A DNA stretch of 64,000 bases from Hathewaya limosa (GCF_030815255.1 NZ_JAUSWN010000017.1:7103-71102); one strand, 5' to 3'. Counted from the first letter of the stretch, positions 42,606 to 52,796 are shown. The notes: a model not told the origin generated them from the sequence alone. Program-made: numbers and translations.

Positions 42606-42870
42606 AGTAATTTTAAAACTAATATATCAGAAGTTATATCTAAATCGCAAGTTAATAATTAAAAAAATTACCTAAAAAGCGTAGAACCTTTAAAAGAATT
42701 AAAAAAAATGTAATTTGCTATTGAATTTCTCACATCTGTTAGTATTAAATTAAAAGTTAAATGAGCTAAGAATATATTATAATCTGAAAATGTTAATTAT
42801 GAATTACACTATGAAAACTACCATTATATAAAAATAATGCTTTAAATAACTGATAAAAGGTGGGGTAATA

Positions 42871-44565
42871 TTGAAAAATCTTACGGGTATAAAAAAATTG
42901 AGACCTTATTTGAATAAAAGAATAGGATTATTAATTTTTATATTTATTTTGGCCATAATAACTGCTATTCTCAATGTGCTGCCTATTCAAATCATTGGAA
43001 TTATTACAGATCTACTATGTAAAACTAAAATAACACCCTTAAAACAATATATTATAAATATTACAGGAACCTCTATAGTAAACTTTATATTTCTTTTTCT
43101 TTTAATTTATGTAGTACAAGGGGTACTAGGAACACTATACGGCTATATAGTATCAGATCTAAATAATAAAATAATAAGTGAAGTTAGAGCTGATGCTTAT
43201 TCCTGGATTTTAAATAACAATAAATTTCATGAACAATTTAAAATTGGAGATACAATTTCAAGGTTAACTAATGATATTGAAGCCATAACTAGAACTGTAG
43301 CAGGCCCTTTAAATGGACTTCTAGTAGACTTATTAACCCTTATAGTCAGTTTGTACATTTTTCTATTATGGGATGTAAGACTTGCCTTAATTTCTCTATT
43401 AGGAATTCCTATTATATACTTTATGTCTAAATGGATTGCTACTGAAAATCACAATATAACTGTAAAAGAAAGAGAAAGAATAGGAGATATAAGTGAATAT
43501 CTATCTGATGTACTCCTAAACTTTTCCCTAATTAAGTCATACAAAACAGATATAAAAGAAAAAGCTATATTTAACAATATAAATAAGGATATATACTCCT
43601 ACAGAAAAAACATATTAAAAAAGTTTAATATTTATTGGCCTGTTATCTATATAATTAACGGCTTAGGCACTGCTATAGTTGTCTATATAGTATATTTATC
43701 AGTTCTTAAAGGAAACTTATCAGCAGGAGATGTAATAGTAGCTTATACTTACATAACTAAAATATATAGGCCTATTGTTTTACTAAGTAGATTTGGTAAT
43801 GATATAAGTATGGCAGACGCAAGTATAACTAGAGTATTTCAGTTAGAAAATCTATTTATAAATGAAAAGGAAAATAGTTTTATTTATAAGCCTCTAACTA
43901 AACTAAAAGCCTTAGAACTAGAACTTAAAAATTTAACCATTGCTAATAAACAAACTTTAGTTGTAAAAGACATTAATTTAATCGTAAAAGCTAATACCTT
44001 AATTACTATTTACGGTGAAAGCGGTAAAGGGAAAAGTAGCATAATAAATAGCTTAGTGGGCTTTACCAATATTATATCTGGACAAATTCTTATAAATAAT
44101 ATTGATTGCACAAATAAGCTTTCTCTAAGAAGATCCTTAATAAGGATCTGTTTTCAAAACCCTCATATATTTAAACGAAAGTTAGATGAAAATATATACT
44201 ACAACGCAGAGGAACATGTTAATTCTAAAATATTCAAAAAAGCTTATAATGATTTAGGCATGCTTAAATTATGTAATGAAAAAGGACAAAACAGTAATTT
44301 AGGTGGCATCAATAATAGTCTATCTGGTGGTGAAAAGAAAAGGTTAGCTATATGTAGAACCTTAAATAAATATTCCCCCATATATGTTTTTGATGAACCT
44401 ACTTCTGAATTAGATGATGAAAATAGGCATAAAGTTAAATTTATATTAGAAGATTTAAAAAAAGAAGCTACTGTAATTGTAGTAACTCATGATAAAAGTT
44501 TAATGGACATTTCTAATGAAATTTATTATATAGAACAAAATCAATTAAAAAAATATCTAGTGTAA
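42871..44565 (+). CDS. ABC exporter, fused membrane and ATPase domains
   Basis: 564 residues. Membrane domain about 1-320; ATPase domain with Walker A GESGKGKSS, signature SLSGGEKKR, Walker B IYVFDEP with T-S-E-L-D, H-loop VVTHD. The L-G-G-I-N-N stretch before the signature replaces the usual G-E-x-G. TTG start after GGTGGGG. It may function with the 40436 exporter and the membrane protein at 44828. Cargo unknown. Confidence 0.85.
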   Translation: MKNLTGIKKLRPYLNKRIGLLIFIFILAIITAILNVLPIQIIGIITDLLCKTKITPLKQYIINITGTSIVNFIFLFLLIYVVQGVLGTLYGYIVSDLNNKIISEVRADAYSWILNNNKFHEQFKIGDTISRLTNDIEAITRTVAGPLNGLLVDLLTLIVSLYIFLLWDVRLALISLLGIPIIYFMSKWIATENHNITVKERERIGDISEYLSDVLLNFSLIKSYKTDIKEKAIFNNINKDIYSYRKNILKKFNIYWPVIYIINGLGTAIVVYIVYLSVLKGNLSAGDVIVAYTYITKIYRPIVLLSRFGNDISMADASITRVFQLENLFINEKENSFIYKPLTKLKALELELKNLTIANKQTLVVKDINLIVKANTLITIYGESGKGKSSIINSLVGFTNIISGQILINNIDCTNKLSLRRSLIRICFQNPHIFKRKLDENIYYNAEEHVNSKIFKKAYNDLGMLKLCNEKGQNSNLGGINNSLSGGEKKRLAICRTLNKYSPIYVFDEPTSELDDENRHKVKFILEDLKKEATVIVVTHDKSLMDISNEIYYIEQNQLKKYLV

Positions 44566-44827
44566 AATATTAAATTCTTTCTTTGATAAAATTAGATGTT
44601 ACTTAAAAAGTTCCTTAAAAAAGCTTAGGTATTAAAATATGTAAGTCAAAGGAAGATAAAATTGCTAAAACTGCCATAGAACAATTATGTACTTTTAAGA
44701 TATTACACTTAGAAAAACTTATATTATAAGATGTAATTTTATTATTTTAAGATAAAAATAAAAGAATTTAAATGTAGTTCTAGTATTATTAAAATAGCTT
44801 ATTAGACACCAATAGGGGGTAGACAGA

Positions 44828-45286
44828 ATGCATAGCTTATTAGAAAACTCTTTATGTTGCATAATACTTGCTTTTGCAATGTTTTTACCAATATTTATAA
44901 TAGGACCTACGTTTTGCTTTATATTGTTTACCATAACTTTCTTTACCTTAGGAACTGTGCTTTATAAAAATACTATTTTCTATGAAAAGTATATAGCTAA
45001 ATTTAGCAAAAATTATTATTATGAATACCTAGGTAAAGATATTACATCTAAACAACTAATGCAACATAAATATACTTTTATATATTATTATTGGGGAATT
45101 AATGGATTTTTAAGTTTTCTAAGTTATTTCCAGTTTGAATACGTTAACTTTTGCCTTTTTAATAATCTTTTTCTACTATTTTTAAATTCTATAATTGGAC
45201 TTATCTTATATAAGAAATTTGAAAATTCTATTCAATACAATATTTCTTGTGTAATATATATTTTTTTATTGATTTTAAGTCTATGA
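44828..45286 (+). CDS. Hypothetical membrane protein
   Basis: 152 residues with four to five hydrophobic segments (about 8-25, 28-44, 83-100, 108-128, 138-152) and a tyrosine-rich central loop (K-N-Y-Y-Y-E-Y-L). AGGGGG precedes the ATG. No family recognised. It follows an exporter gene and precedes a terminator, so it may be the last gene of that unit. The gap 44566-44827 shows no supported gene. Confidence 0.5.
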   Translation: MHSLLENSLCCIILAFAMFLPIFIIGPTFCFILFTITFFTLGTVLYKNTIFYEKYIAKFSKNYYYEYLGKDITSKQLMQHKYTFIYYYWGINGFLSFLSYFQFEYVNFCLFNNLFLLFLNSIIGLILYKKFENSIQYNISCVIYIFLLILSL

Positions 45287-45348
45287 ATAACATCATAGAT
45301 TTATAATAAACATATTAAAATCCTTTTTTATACTAAATTGCTCATATT

Positions 45349-45383
45349 AAAAAATAACAAGGTTAATAACCTTGTTATTTTTT
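45349..45383 (+). terminator. Terminator, near copy of the one at 7151
   Basis: AAAAAATAACAAGGTT and its complement with a tiny loop; T-run at the end. Confidence 0.85.
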
Positions 45384-45563
45384 AGTCTAAAAAGAATAAT
45401 TCTTCAATAGTTACCTCTTTTCAATTAAATTTATAGCTCCTTTACAAGTGATTTTCTCTAACTATTATGGCTTTTGCTTAACTATCACTATAGTTTAGAA
45501 GTTCTATATGATATAATTATTATCAGATAATTCTAAAAACTTTAAAGAAAGGAACTACACTAC

Positions 45564-46373
45564 GTGTTAAAGAATACTACAAATAAAAAATAAACTCATC
45601 ACTAAATTCAGTATTTATAACCTTATTAGTAATTATGCTTGCAGATAGTTTAGGAAATGGAATGTGCTGCGTTGTATTGCCAGCCATATTAAGCAATTTA
45701 GGCGAAAAAAGCGCATGGCGATAAACCCAAAGATCAATCTAAGAGTCAATTAGAACCTAAATCAATACTAAATAAGTATTACTTAAGTCATTTAAAAAAG
45801 TACTTTCAAAATAAATATATTGTAGCCATTACTATTCCAAGTATTTTAATCTCCTGCTTAGATGTTTTTTATACTCTTATATTAGGTCTTTACCTTTTAA
45901 AGAATAAAGGATTTACAAGTTCCCAAATAGCACTTTTATGGTCAGCTATTTCAATAACAAATATTTTACTTCAAATTCCTTCTGGATTTTTAGCTGATAA
46001 AAAGAAAAATATATCATTTTTATTATGCATTCTTCTAAATACGATAGGATTTTCAGTAATCATATCTAACATTAGCTCTATATATGTAATAATAGGAGGG
46101 GTTTTACTTATAAATACAGGTTGTACTATTTATACAACAGCTATGTCCGCCTTATTTGGAGATTTAACAACAAAGGAATCTAGACTAAGTGAATCTGAAT
46201 CTTATAGAATGATTCGTGGTATAGGAGAAGGGATCTTAACTATTACTTTAACTTTTGTATTTGATAAAAGCCCTATATTAGCTTTAACAATTATTGGTAC
46301 TTTAGTGATTTTAGGAACTATAATAACTTTGATTATTAATAGCAAATTTCAAAGATCCTTTAAATGCAACTAG
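45564..46373 (+). pseudogene. MFS transporter pseudogene (frameshift plus internal deletion)
   Basis: A GTG start gives L-K-N-T-T-N-K-K and stops; a shift in the A-run continues as S-V-F-I-T-L-L-V-I-M-L-A-D-S-L-G-N-G (membrane helix 1 of an MFS protein). After G-E-K-S-A-W the frame breaks again. From about 45722 a 216-codon open stretch resumes with L-G-L-Y-L-L, then I-P-S-G-F-L-A-D-K-K-K (the MFS loop 8-9 motif) and runs to TAG at 46373. About 150 residues in the middle are missing. It is a dead drug-efflux-type transporter. Confidence 0.75.
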
Positions 46374-46406
46374 AAATTTTTTCAGAAGAAAAATAATTAA
46401 AGATAT

Positions 46407-46452
46407 AAACTACAAACTCCAATGTCGCAAAAGACATTTATGTTTGTGGTTT
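46407..46452. terminator. Hairpin after the MFS pseudogene
   Basis: AAACTACAAACTCCAATGTC pairs with GACATTTATGTTTGTGGTTT around GCAAAA; TTTT follows. A smaller hairpin (GCTCT/AGAGC plus T6) follows at about 46505-46537. The rest of the gap to 46760 shows no gene. Confidence 0.6.
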
Positions 46453-46760
46453 TACCAATTTATTCATATAAAGATAGAAAATCTAAGTTCATCTTTTTTT
46501 CATAGCTCTATTTTAAGTTTTAAGAGCGTTTTTTATGTACTTGAATGGAATTGATCATAAATAATATAAGTTTCCTTAAATAGCCTTTTAACGCCTTTAG
46601 CATGTAAACTTACTTTTTTTATGCAAAATTCTTAGTTTTTTATGAGATTTCTCTCTAAATAAACAGTAATTTCGAAAATTTACAATTATATTACGAATAT
46701 TGAAAATATTTTTTAACTTTGGTATTGTTTAGGAGTATATAAAAAATAAAGGAGGGAGCT

Positions 46761-47657
46761 ATGCGTATTTTAGAAATTAAGAATCTCAATAAATCCTATA
46801 AACAAAATGTATTAAATAATGTAAGCTTTAATATTGAAGAAGGGGAAATTGTTGGATTAGTGGGACCTAATGGTGTAGGTAAAACAACACTAATGAAAAT
46901 AATTTCAAGATTATTAAAGGCTGATTCAGGTGAAGTTAAAGTTTGCAACATATCAAATAAGGGTAATCGAAAAGAATATTTAAAGAACTTTTCTTGTATA
47001 ATAGAAACTCCTGCTTTATATGAATCACTTACTGGATATGACAACATAGACTTTATAAGAAAAATAAACAAAATTTCAAAGGAAGATATGGACAAAGCCT
47101 TAGAATTTGTAGGTATAGGCAAAAAAATTCATGAGAAAGTTAAAAATTATTCCTTAGGAATGAAACAAAGGCTAGCCTTAGGTATATCCTTACTTACAGA
47201 ACCCAAACTATTAATTTTAGATGAGCCTACTAATGGTTTAGATCCTACAGGAGTTATAGAGTTTAGAGAATTATTAATTTCACTAGCTAAGAAAAAAAAC
47301 ATAAGTATCCTTATATCTTCTCACATATTATCAGACTTAGATAAAGTATGCTCCAAGGTTTTGTTTCTTAAAGATGGAAAGGTTATAGAATCTAATATAA
47401 ACACCCCTAAAGAAGAAATTCAAAATATATTATTAACCGTTGAATCTTCTAAGGATATACTTTTAAAAATAAGACAAATAGACTTTATAAATAATGCAGA
47501 TATAATTGAAAATAATAAGATTTCAATATTAATAGATAAGAAAAAAACATCAAAATTCTTAGAGGAACTTTATAATAAAAAAATTGTATACAGTGATATT
47601 GAAATTATTAAAGATAGTATGGAAAATCTTTATACTCAGGTTTATGGAGGAAAATAG
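46761..47657 (+). CDS. BcrA/NatA-type ABC transporter ATP-binding protein
   Basis: 298 residues. Walker A GPNGVGKTT, signature Y-S-L-G-M-K-Q-R, Walker B LLILDEP with T-N-G-L-D-P-T-G, H-loop ISSHI. The P-T-G after the D-loop and the I-E-T-P-A-L-Y stretch are typical of bacitracin/lantibiotic-protection ATPases. AAGGAGGGAG precedes the ATG. The permease gene starts directly after its stop. Likely self-protection against an envelope-active peptide, which is inference. Confidence 0.88.
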   Translation: MRILEIKNLNKSYKQNVLNNVSFNIEEGEIVGLVGPNGVGKTTLMKIISRLLKADSGEVKVCNISNKGNRKEYLKNFSCIIETPALYESLTGYDNIDFIRKINKISKEDMDKALEFVGIGKKIHEKVKNYSLGMKQRLALGISLLTEPKLLILDEPTNGLDPTGVIEFRELLISLAKKKNISILISSHILSDLDKVCSKVLFLKDGKVIESNINTPKEEIQNILLTVESSKDILLKIRQIDFINNADIIENNKISILIDKKKTSKFLEELYNKKIVYSDIEIIKDSMENLYTQVYGGK

Positions 47658-48809
47658 ATGCTAAATTTAACTTTATTTGAAATGAAAAAGTTTTTACATA
47701 AAAAAAAGAATTTAATTATAATTGCATTCTTTATAATAATAATGGCTGTTTGGGTAGGATTAAATGCTAGTATAGAAAATCAGTTAAAAAGCTCTGAAAT
47801 TCCTAGTATAGAAGACCGTATGGAATCCATTAAAAATGCACTTAAAGGTATAGATAATGAAATAGAAAAGTTACCTAATAATATGGATCTAGTAAATATA
47901 AAGAAAGACTTTATCGAAGAAATACAAGTTTTAACAAAAGAAAAAATAGCCTATACAAATAAAGATTTTTCAACTTATTTGAATTGTAAATTAAAACTAG
48001 ATAAAAAATTACTCTCACAGATACAAAGTGGAAAGGTAATATCAGGAAAAAATATAGAAGAATTAAGAAATGACATAGAAATAAATAGTATTTTATTACA
48101 AAAACATATAGAACCAATATATGAAAATACATCAATGAAGGCATATAATTTTATGAAACTGGCTTTAGGTAGTCATTTGCCCTTAATAATTGTAATCCTA
48201 ATAATTATGTTAAGTGCTGATATTATATCTAAGGAATTTGAATGTAATACCTATAAACTATTGTTTACTCAACCTATAAATAAAAATTCAATTTTGTTTA
48301 GTAAAATAATTTCTTTAATTCTTATGATAAATATCGTCATATTTTCAATCCTAGGAATATTTTTCTTAATTTTAGGTGTGAAAAATGGCTTTGGTTCTCC
48401 TAATTATCCAACGAAATTTTTACTAAATGGAACTATACAATATATAGATGTAGCACAGTATATAGGTACTGAGTTATTACTATTATTAATGATTAGTATA
48501 TTTACCTGTATATTTTCAACCTTTGTTTCAATGTTGTGTAAAAATACAGGAACTTCAATTTCAATAAGTATTATTATTACTGTAGGATTATATACCCTTG
48601 TAAACAAAGGATTACTTAACTCAATTGCTCATTTAATTCCTGTTACATACATTGATATATCTGATATATTACGTGGAAGTAGGGCATTAGCCTTTAAAAA
48701 TAATAGTATTACTACCTATAGTAGTTTTATTATCTTATTCATTTCAACAATATTTGTTGTAGTTTTAAGTGCCATTAAATTTGATAAAAGGCTTACACCT
48801 AAAAAATAA
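47658..48809 (+). CDS. ABC-2 type permease partner
   Basis: 383 residues. One N-terminal membrane segment (about 18-35), an extracytoplasmic helical domain of about 130 residues, then five membrane segments from about 175 on. The A-D-I-I-S-K-E-F-E-C-N-T-Y-K-L-L motif is the conserved ABC-2 coupling element. TGGAGGA precedes the ATG. It forms a two-gene transporter with the ATPase; a methyltransferase gene follows 32 bp on in the same direction. Confidence 0.85.
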   Translation: MLNLTLFEMKKFLHKKKNLIIIAFFIIIMAVWVGLNASIENQLKSSEIPSIEDRMESIKNALKGIDNEIEKLPNNMDLVNIKKDFIEEIQVLTKEKIAYTNKDFSTYLNCKLKLDKKLLSQIQSGKVISGKNIEELRNDIEINSILLQKHIEPIYENTSMKAYNFMKLALGSHLPLIIVILIIMLSADIISKEFECNTYKLLFTQPINKNSILFSKIISLILMINIVIFSILGIFFLILGVKNGFGSPNYPTKFLLNGTIQYIDVAQYIGTELLLLLMISIFTCIFSTFVSMLCKNTGTSISISIIITVGLYTLVNKGLLNSIAHLIPVTYIDISDILRGSRALAFKNNSITTYSSFIILFISTIFVVVLSAIKFDKRLTPKK

Positions 48810-48841
48810 CTTATTAAAATACTTATGAAAAGAGGGATATT

Positions 48842-49735
48842 ATGTACAAAAATTTATGTTCTATTCTTATTTGTCCAAAATGTAAAAAAGCAATGAGTCT
48901 ATCAGTTATTAAAGAGGAAAATCAAGAGGTTATAGAGGGAACTTTGACCTGCAGTAATGATCATAAATGGTTAATAAGAGATGGGGTTATTTATTTTAAC
49001 TCAAAGGAACAAACAATTACTAATGCCTGGGAAGACGCCTATAAATATAAGAAATATGAAGAAATAGATAATGAAATTTTAAAAAATACTCCTGAAAATA
49101 TGAAAAGAATCTACACTAAAACAATAGACTTCTTTATAAATGAAGTTAATAAAGGTACTAATAACAAACTAATACTTGATATAGCAACCGGAAGGGGGAT
49201 ACTAGTAACCAATCTTGCAAGAAGTATTAAAACAGATTGTGAAATAATATGTTGTGACCTAAGCTTTCAGGTATTAAAATATGATAGGTTAAAAATTAAA
49301 AAAATTAATCCTAATTTAAAAGTTAATTATATAGCCTGCGATGCTACAAATCTTCCTATAAAAGATAATTCAATAGACCTTTCTTTATCCTTCTTTGGAA
49401 TTCACAATATGTTTGATAAAATACCAGGTGGAATAAAAGAAGCTAAAAGAGTTTTAAAACCAGGAAAACAGTTACTGAATACATCTATGTGTATCAAAAA
49501 TGATTCTAAGGGTTATAAGGTTTTAAAAGAAGTCTTAAATTCTCAAGAAACTTATAATTGTGAGGAATTTTTCACTGAGAGTGGTTGTAAAGAAGTTCAT
49601 GAAAAGGCTGATTTTTCAAAGGTTAATATGGTAAAAATAGCAGAAGATATTGGAGCAAAAGCTTTAAATGACCTTTTGCCCTTTGAAGGAGAGTGGTTTT
49701 CTATTATAGTTTCTCAATGTTTTAAGAATAAATAG
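48842..49735 (+). CDS. Methyltransferase with Trm112-like zinc N-terminus
   Basis: 297 residues. The N-terminus (I-C-P-K-C-K-K, then T-C-S-N-D-H-K-W and D-G-V-I-Y-F) is a Trm112-like zinc-binding module. A class I methyltransferase domain follows, with motif I L-D-I-A-T-G-R-G (near 101) and D-L-S-F-Q-V. The same layout is seen in RlmA-type 23S rRNA methyltransferases, which protect against macrolides, and in small-molecule methyltransferases. Placement behind an ABC pair fits a resistance or tailoring role. AGAGGG precedes the ATG. Confidence 0.8.
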   Translation: MYKNLCSILICPKCKKAMSLSVIKEENQEVIEGTLTCSNDHKWLIRDGVIYFNSKEQTITNAWEDAYKYKKYEEIDNEILKNTPENMKRIYTKTIDFFINEVNKGTNNKLILDIATGRGILVTNLARSIKTDCEIICCDLSFQVLKYDRLKIKKINPNLKVNYIACDATNLPIKDNSIDLSLSFFGIHNMFDKIPGGIKEAKRVLKPGKQLLNTSMCIKNDSKGYKVLKEVLNSQETYNCEEFFTESGCKEVHEKADFSKVNMVKIAEDIGAKALNDLLPFEGEWFSIIVSQCFKNK

Positions 49736-49766
49736 AAAGGACAAGTTTATACTTGTCCTTTCTATT
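49731..49766. terminator. Bidirectional terminator carrying both stop codons
   Basis: 15-bp perfect arms (AATAGAAAGGACAAG and complement). The left arm contains the TAG of the methyltransferase and the right arm the TAG of the convergent DUF6440 gene. Confidence 0.85.
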
Positions 49767-49938
49767 TATAAGGAGTAACAACTGGCTTTCCATCTGAATT
49801 AAGAAGCACCGATAGTCCTCCTGCAACTCCATTGCTAATATATAAATAATTAACTCCTGTTTCAGTATCTACAATAACCCTAAAGGTTTCTGACATTCCT
49901 TCTACTATTCTAACTTCAAATCTTTTTTGACGTTCCAT
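49762..49938 (-). CDS. DUF6440 family protein
   Basis: 58 residues. R-F-E-V-R at the start, then V-I-V-D-T-E-T-G-V-N-Y-L and G-G-L-S-V-L-L-N-S-D-G-K-P-V-V are the DUF6440 pattern, a small beta-rich protein of unknown function widespread in Firmicutes and their phages. TGAGGTG precedes the ATG. It is too short for most gene finders. Confidence 0.75.
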   Translation of the reverse strand: MERQKRFEVRIVEGMSETFRVIVDTETGVNYLYISNGVAGGLSVLLNSDGKPVVTPYK

Positions 49939-50096
49939 CTTTTCACCTCATAGATTTATATAGAATATATATATTAGCAATTTAAACTTTATATAACTAG
50001 AAACTTATCTTAAATTACTCCTTAAATAACCTGCTTATAAGAAAAAAAAGGATGTGAAACTATTAAGTTAGCTCCACATACTTATTTTTTTTCTTA

Positions 50097-50876
50097 TTAA
50101 TAATATCCCAGTTTACCATCTCTTTTAGCCTTATTTTCGAATATTTTAAATACCATAATACCTATGGTAAGCCATATTAATGATGTTAATATTAAAATAC
50201 ATAATTTACTTAATGAAATATTACCATAAGTAATAGACTCTCTAACCAAATCATTTCCTAAGGTAAGAGGAATTAACTTCTTTATAACAACCTTATTACT
50301 TGTTTTAGCAACTGTATCGCATGAAAATAGAAAGAATATTTGAAGAAAAAATACTATCTTTCCTATCTTTTTTTCTTTTAAAGCTATTCCACCTAAAATT
50401 AGACCAATTCCATACATTCCGATTAAAGTTATTAATAATATTATTAATGAAGTAATATTAAAAGCTATTGAAACATCTAAAAATACCTTTGATATAATTA
50501 AAATTATAGCTATTATTAATACTTCCAATATAAAGGATTGAACAAAAGTAGCTACATTAAGGACTTCTATAGGAATTATTGACATATATTTATGTTCTAA
50601 TGTACCTGAAGTAGCCTCACAGACAACAGTGCTGCTCATTGTATTCATGGCCATATTAGAAAAATTCCAAAGGATATATCCTATTAGCATTAATTCTCTA
50701 CTTCCCGCTTTTCCATTAGAATATATTGATTTTAAACTAGAACCAGAATTCATAACTATTAAACTAAAATATAAAAGTAGCATATTTATTACTTCAGACA
50801 AAAAGTTCATTCTATAGTTCCAAGCTTCTTCAAATCCTATTCTTAATTCTTCCATAAATCCTCTTAAATAGATCAT
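50097..50876 (-). CDS. ABC-2 type permease
   Basis: 259 residues with six membrane segments. The E-A-T-S-G-T-L-E-H motif (about 87-95) is the ABC-2 coupling element. AAAGGAG precedes the ATG, overlapping the end of the ATPase gene. Unlike the 9374-11771 operon, only one permease accompanies this ATPase, so it would act as a homodimer. Confidence 0.82.
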   Translation of the reverse strand: MIYLRGFMEELRIGFEEAWNYRMNFLSEVINMLLLYFSLIVMNSGSSLKSIYSNGKAGSRELMLIGYILWNFSNMAMNTMSSTVVCEATSGTLEHKYMSIIPIEVLNVATFVQSFILEVLIIAIILIISKVFLDVSIAFNITSLIILLITLIGMYGIGLILGGIALKEKKIGKIVFFLQIFFLFSCDTVAKTSNKVVIKKLIPLTLGNDLVRESITYGNISLSKLCILILTSLIWLTIGIMVFKIFENKAKRDGKLGYY

Positions 50877-50877
50877 A

Positions 50878-51600
50878 TTAAACTCCTTTCCTAACTACAC
50901 CTAGGTATCTATTTCGTATTTCATCTAATGATAGGTCTTTATTTATTATATTATCTTGAATTTCTCCATTATTAATTAATATGTATCTATCGCTTACATC
51001 CTTAGTAAACTCTAGATCATGAGATGTTAGTAACACGTATGTTCCTAAATTTTCTTTTATTAAATTTAACAAACTTACTAAGTCGCTTTTAGCCTCAATA
51101 TCAAGACCATTAGATGGTTCATCTAATATAAGTATTTTAGGTTCTATCAAAATAGAGGTTAGTATTGATACTTTTTGTTTTTGTCCTAAAGATAAATCAC
51201 ATACACGTTTATTTAACAAATCTTTTATTTTAAACATTTCATCATATTTATCAATATTTTCATTTATTATCTTTCTGCTTTTGCCTTTAAGCGCTCCAAA
51301 ATAATAAAAATTACTTATAACTTTTGCCCTCCAATATATATTTCTAGCTCCATCTAGTATTAATTCTATTTCATTTTTATATGGATTATTTCCATTTTTA
51401 ATTTCTAATTCATCAATAGTTATACTTCCATTATCAAAAATAATTAATCCTGCTAAACACTTTGTTAGTGTTGTCTTTCCTGCTCCATTAGGTCCTAATA
51501 AACAAACTACTTCATTTTCAGCTATGTCAAATGTAACTTTATTTAGGGCAACTTTACCCGTTTTTTTATAGATCTTAGTTATATCTTTAAATTCTATCAT
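50878..51600 (-). CDS. NatA-type ABC transporter ATP-binding protein
   Basis: About 240 residues from the ATG at 51600 (MIEFKDITKIYKKTG), which follows AAAGG; the frame is open 30 codons further upstream, but that part is not family-like. Walker A GPNGAGKTT, signature D-L-S-L-G-Q-K-Q-K, Walker B ILILDEP with S-N-G-L-D, H-loop LLTSHD. It forms a two-gene exporter with the 50097 permease. The upstream gap 51601-51991 holds no gene, only the terminator-like hairpin beside the recombinase. Confidence 0.87.
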   Translation of the reverse strand: MIEFKDITKIYKKTGKVALNKVTFDIAENEVVCLLGPNGAGKTTLTKCLAGLIIFDNGSITIDELEIKNGNNPYKNEIELILDGARNIYWRAKVISNFYYFGALKGKSRKIINENIDKYDEMFKIKDLLNKRVCDLSLGQKQKVSILTSILIEPKILILDEPSNGLDIEAKSDLVSLLNLIKENLGTYVLLTSHDLEFTKDVSDRYILINNGEIQDNIINKDLSLDEIRNRYLGVVRKGV

Positions 51601-51943
51601 TAATATCACAACCTTTATATAAAATATATTGTTAATACTAAATACCATTCCATCAATAACATAACTACTTATATATAGAAGTAAATTCATATTCTAATTA
51701 TTCTATGTATTCTGAAAATTTTATGTATTAATTGGGAATTTCTTTTTTATTTTATTATATTCACAAAAAGAACTAAAGTCAAATTATTATATAATACCTA
51801 TGATTTTAAATAATTTAAATTATATGGTAATAAGTAAAATATTTCAGTATGTATATTTGTTGAAGTTAAAAAATTTAATTTAGATAAGATACTAGAAAAC
51901 GCCTAAAAATTAAATATAAAGATCTTAAAGCAAGTTTACATAT

Positions 51944-51986
51944 TGCTAATACCTTATTTTATATAGAATTAAAGCATTAGCAATAT
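51944..51986 (-). terminator. Hairpin downstream of the recombinase gene
   Basis: ATTGCTAAT and ATTAGCAAT arms with a long AT-rich loop, placed right after the recombinase stop. Confidence 0.4.
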
Positions 51987-51991
51987 TATTT

Positions 51992-52597
51992 TTATCCTAA
52001 ATTACTCATTAAATAAACTTCCTTCTTTTCTTCCTCTGTAATTCCAATATATCTTAAGGTTTCACGTTTTGATGAATGGTTAAAGATCTGCATTAAAAGC
52101 TCTAGGGATACCCCTTTATTATAAGCATGATATCCAAAAGTTTTACGAAGACTATGAGTTCCAAGTTCTCCTTCTACTATGTTTCCATTTTCATCCTTTT
52201 TAACAAGACCAACAGCCTCACCTGCATTATTTAAAATATACCAAGCATGTTGACGAGTAATTGGTTTGTTTCCACCTTTTCTACTTTTAAATATGTATTC
52301 ATCTAAGGATTCTGGTTTTACTTCCTTTATATAAGTTTCCAAAACTTTTTTTATAATAGGTCCTATATAAAATCTATTTGACTTTGAAGTTTTCTTTTCT
52401 GTAATTAAACAAGAATCCTTTATTTTAAAATCTGGATAAACAAGATCTTCAAATTTTAACTTTAAAATATCGCTAATTCTAAGTCCTACATTTATTCCAA
52501 AAATAAACAATAATTCATTTCTTGTACTTTGACCCTTTAAATAAGTTCTCATAGCTTTTATTAATTTCATATCTCGAATTGGTTCAACTGTTTTCAT
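51992..52597 (-). CDS. Tyrosine site-specific recombinase (short integrase)
   Basis: 201 residues. All catalytic residues are present: R40 (G-L-R-I-S-D), a Lys in the T-E-K-K-T-S-K hairpin, H148-x-x-R151 (T-H-S-L-R-K-T-F), H174 (F-N-H-S-S) and Y183 (L-R-Y-I-G-I). The N-terminal core-binding domain is reduced to about 20 residues, as in short plasmid-type recombinases. AGAAAGG precedes the ATG. Likely roles are dimer resolution of a plasmid or movement of an element. Structured DNA lies just upstream. Confidence 0.88.
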   Translation of the reverse strand: MKTVEPIRDMKLIKAMRTYLKGQSTRNELLFIFGINVGLRISDILKLKFEDLVYPDFKIKDSCLITEKKTSKSNRFYIGPIIKKVLETYIKEVKPESLDEYIFKSRKGGNKPITRQHAWYILNNAGEAVGLVKKDENGNIVEGELGTHSLRKTFGYHAYNKGVSLELLMQIFNHSSKRETLRYIGITEEEKKEVYLMSNLG

Positions 52598-52741
52598 ATT
52601 TTTTACCTTTCTAACAAATTTAAGTTAATTTTCTAATAAAAGTATTTTACTAAAGCTATATTACATTTCATATATATAGTTAGTGATGTGTCACATTGAA
52701 TTTAAAATTTTTAGGATGCCTAAAAAAACATCCCTGAAAGT

Positions 52742-52796
52742 CGCATTCTACCGTAAATTGAATCTTATAAAACTGGGTTATGTAAGATTCGCATTC
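52742..52796. other. Symmetric DNA element beside the recombinase, candidate recombination site
   Basis: CGCATTC direct repeats at 52742 and 52790 enclose an inverted repeat GAATCTTA (52760) / TAAGATTC (52783). A smaller hairpin (GGATG/CATCC) precedes it. The 52598-53123 gap otherwise has no gene. Confidence 0.3.

Noticed and set aside
42277..42675. 132-codon plus-strand frame
   Set aside because: Antisense to the small membrane protein at 42306; no ribosome binding site and a poor composition.
51601..51690. 30-residue extension of the ABC ATPase
   Set aside because: Sequence is not part of the ATPase fold and the ATG at 51600 has the expected M-I-E-F start.
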